Assembly (NCBI GenBank): GCA_021776755.1
Contig: JAJFFI010000369.1
Coordinates: forward strand, 1 to 5,097
Direction of reading: 5' to 3'
DNA from: Alphaproteobacteria bacterium
GTDB lineage: Bacteria > Pseudomonadota > Alphaproteobacteria > JAJFFI01
Length of the DNA stretch: 5,097 bases
A program made the translations under genes and the position numbers. Of the stretch, positions 4,630-5,097 are shown piece by piece (position 1 is the stretch's first letter; the number at the start of each line of letters is the position of its first letter). The notes under the pieces are model-generated. The model searched no databases. It worked only from the letters and a program-made list of their open reading frames with translations, and was not told the origin of the DNA.

Positions 4630-5097
4630 CTATGCCGGCCCGTCGATGATCACGATCCCGGATTGAGTGCCGTCCTTGTAGATGACCTGCACGCGCACCG
4701 ACCGGGTCGATTTTGGCACCTCGATGTAGGTCGGCACGTCCGGCCCGATCTTCGCGGTGCCGGCGCCGTCGAAAGGCGGGAACTCGTATGTCCGGTCGAG
4801 CCCGGCGCCATCGAGGCCATAGCGGATCTCCGCGATCGCGCCGCGATAGCTCATCAGATGCGTGAAATAGACCAGCCGCTTGCCGTTGAAATCGCGGAAC
4901 GCCAGCCAACCGTTGCGGGTCATCTCGAGGATACGCTTGTCGGCGTCGATCGATTTCACCGCCGGGTCGAACGAAATCCGGTAGGGCCCGCGCATCGCGC
5001 CGCTGATGTCGCGGTACCTGATGTGGATCGTCTCCGGCGGGTTCTTGAAGGGCAACCGGATCTGGCTGTTCGCGACCGGATAGCCGGTGTCCTTGCT
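4630..5097 (-). CDS. Unrecognised protein, C-terminal 155 residues (5' end beyond the window)
   Basis: The frame is open from the window edge to TAG at 4632-4630, so the start is not visible; the TTG at 5055 is internal, since the frame continues upstream as SKDTGYPVANSQIR. No family is recognised. The visible part alternates short hydrophobic stretches with Gly/Asp turns (IHIRYRDISGAMRGPYRISFDP, WLAFRDFNGKRLVYFTHLM, AEIRYGLDG, VRVQVIYKDGTQSGIVIIDG), as expected of a beta sandwich. Residues 24-46 and 134-155 look like two copies of one strand-turn-strand unit ending in D(P/G)(A/P). There is no cysteine and no membrane segment in the visible part. Codon use matches the neighbours. It lies upstream of the membrane protein gene on the same strand but 277 bp away, so a shared operon is doubtful. 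An Ig-like or carbohydrate-binding exported module is possible; this is inference from strand pattern only. Confidence 0.8.
   Translation of the reverse strand, partial: SKDTGYPVANSQIRLPFKNPPETIHIRYRDISGAMRGPYRISFDPAVKSIDADKRILEMTRNGWLAFRDFNGKRLVYFTHLMSYRGAIAEIRYGLDGAGLDRTYEFPPFDGAGTAKIGPDVPTYIEVPKSTRSVRVQVIYKDGTQSGIVIIDGPA

Noticed and set aside
4514..4909. 131-codon minus-strand frame
   Set aside because: It overlaps the 3' gene in another frame and has Arg-rich out-of-frame composition; the frame ending at 4630 has the strand/turn pattern and codon use of a real protein.

Overview
This 5.1-kb, GC-rich window reads as ordinary chromosomal DNA from a Gram-negative bacterium, most likely an alphaproteobacterium. 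That placement is an inference from four things: strong G/C at third codon positions, two exported peptidoglycan enzymes, a lysine/alanine-rich histone-tail-like protein, and a C-terminal domain resembling the rickettsial/alphaproteobacterial 17-kDa surface-antigen family. I see no rRNA, tRNA, CRISPR array, insertion sequence or phage gene.

Layout. Positions 1-1578 (minus) hold most of an exported L,D-transpeptidase of the YcbB/LdtD type. The window edge cuts it just before the expected catalytic cysteine. Positions 1579-1811 are a 233-bp divergent control region rich in inverted repeats, with a possible 19-codon leader ORF. Positions 1812-3209 (plus) encode a complete exported MltB/Slt35-type (GH103) lytic transglycosylase with a C-terminal peptidoglycan-binding domain. 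After a 33-bp convergent gap, 3243-4352 (minus) encodes a 369-residue protein of unusual design: a lysine-rich pentad-repeat tail, one transmembrane helix, a charged coiled coil and a small two-cysteine domain. Positions 4353-4629 are a 277-bp non-coding stretch with a perfect 8-bp hairpin, a 12-bp direct repeat and a possible promoter. Positions 4630-5097 (minus) hold the 3' end of an unrecognised gene predicted to be rich in beta strands.

How the genes may work together. The divergent pair joins a cross-link-forming enzyme (3-3 cross-links by the L,D-transpeptidase) to a glycan-strand-cleaving one (the lytic transglycosylase). Both carry a signal peptide, a low-complexity Gly/Ala/Ser/Thr linker and a PG_binding_1-type domain, so joint envelope remodelling is plausible. 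The membrane protein with the histone-like tail is the most novel element. By the positive-inside rule its basic tail would be cytoplasmic and its coiled coil and C-terminal domain periplasmic, which raises the possibility of a link between nucleoid and envelope. That role is inference only.
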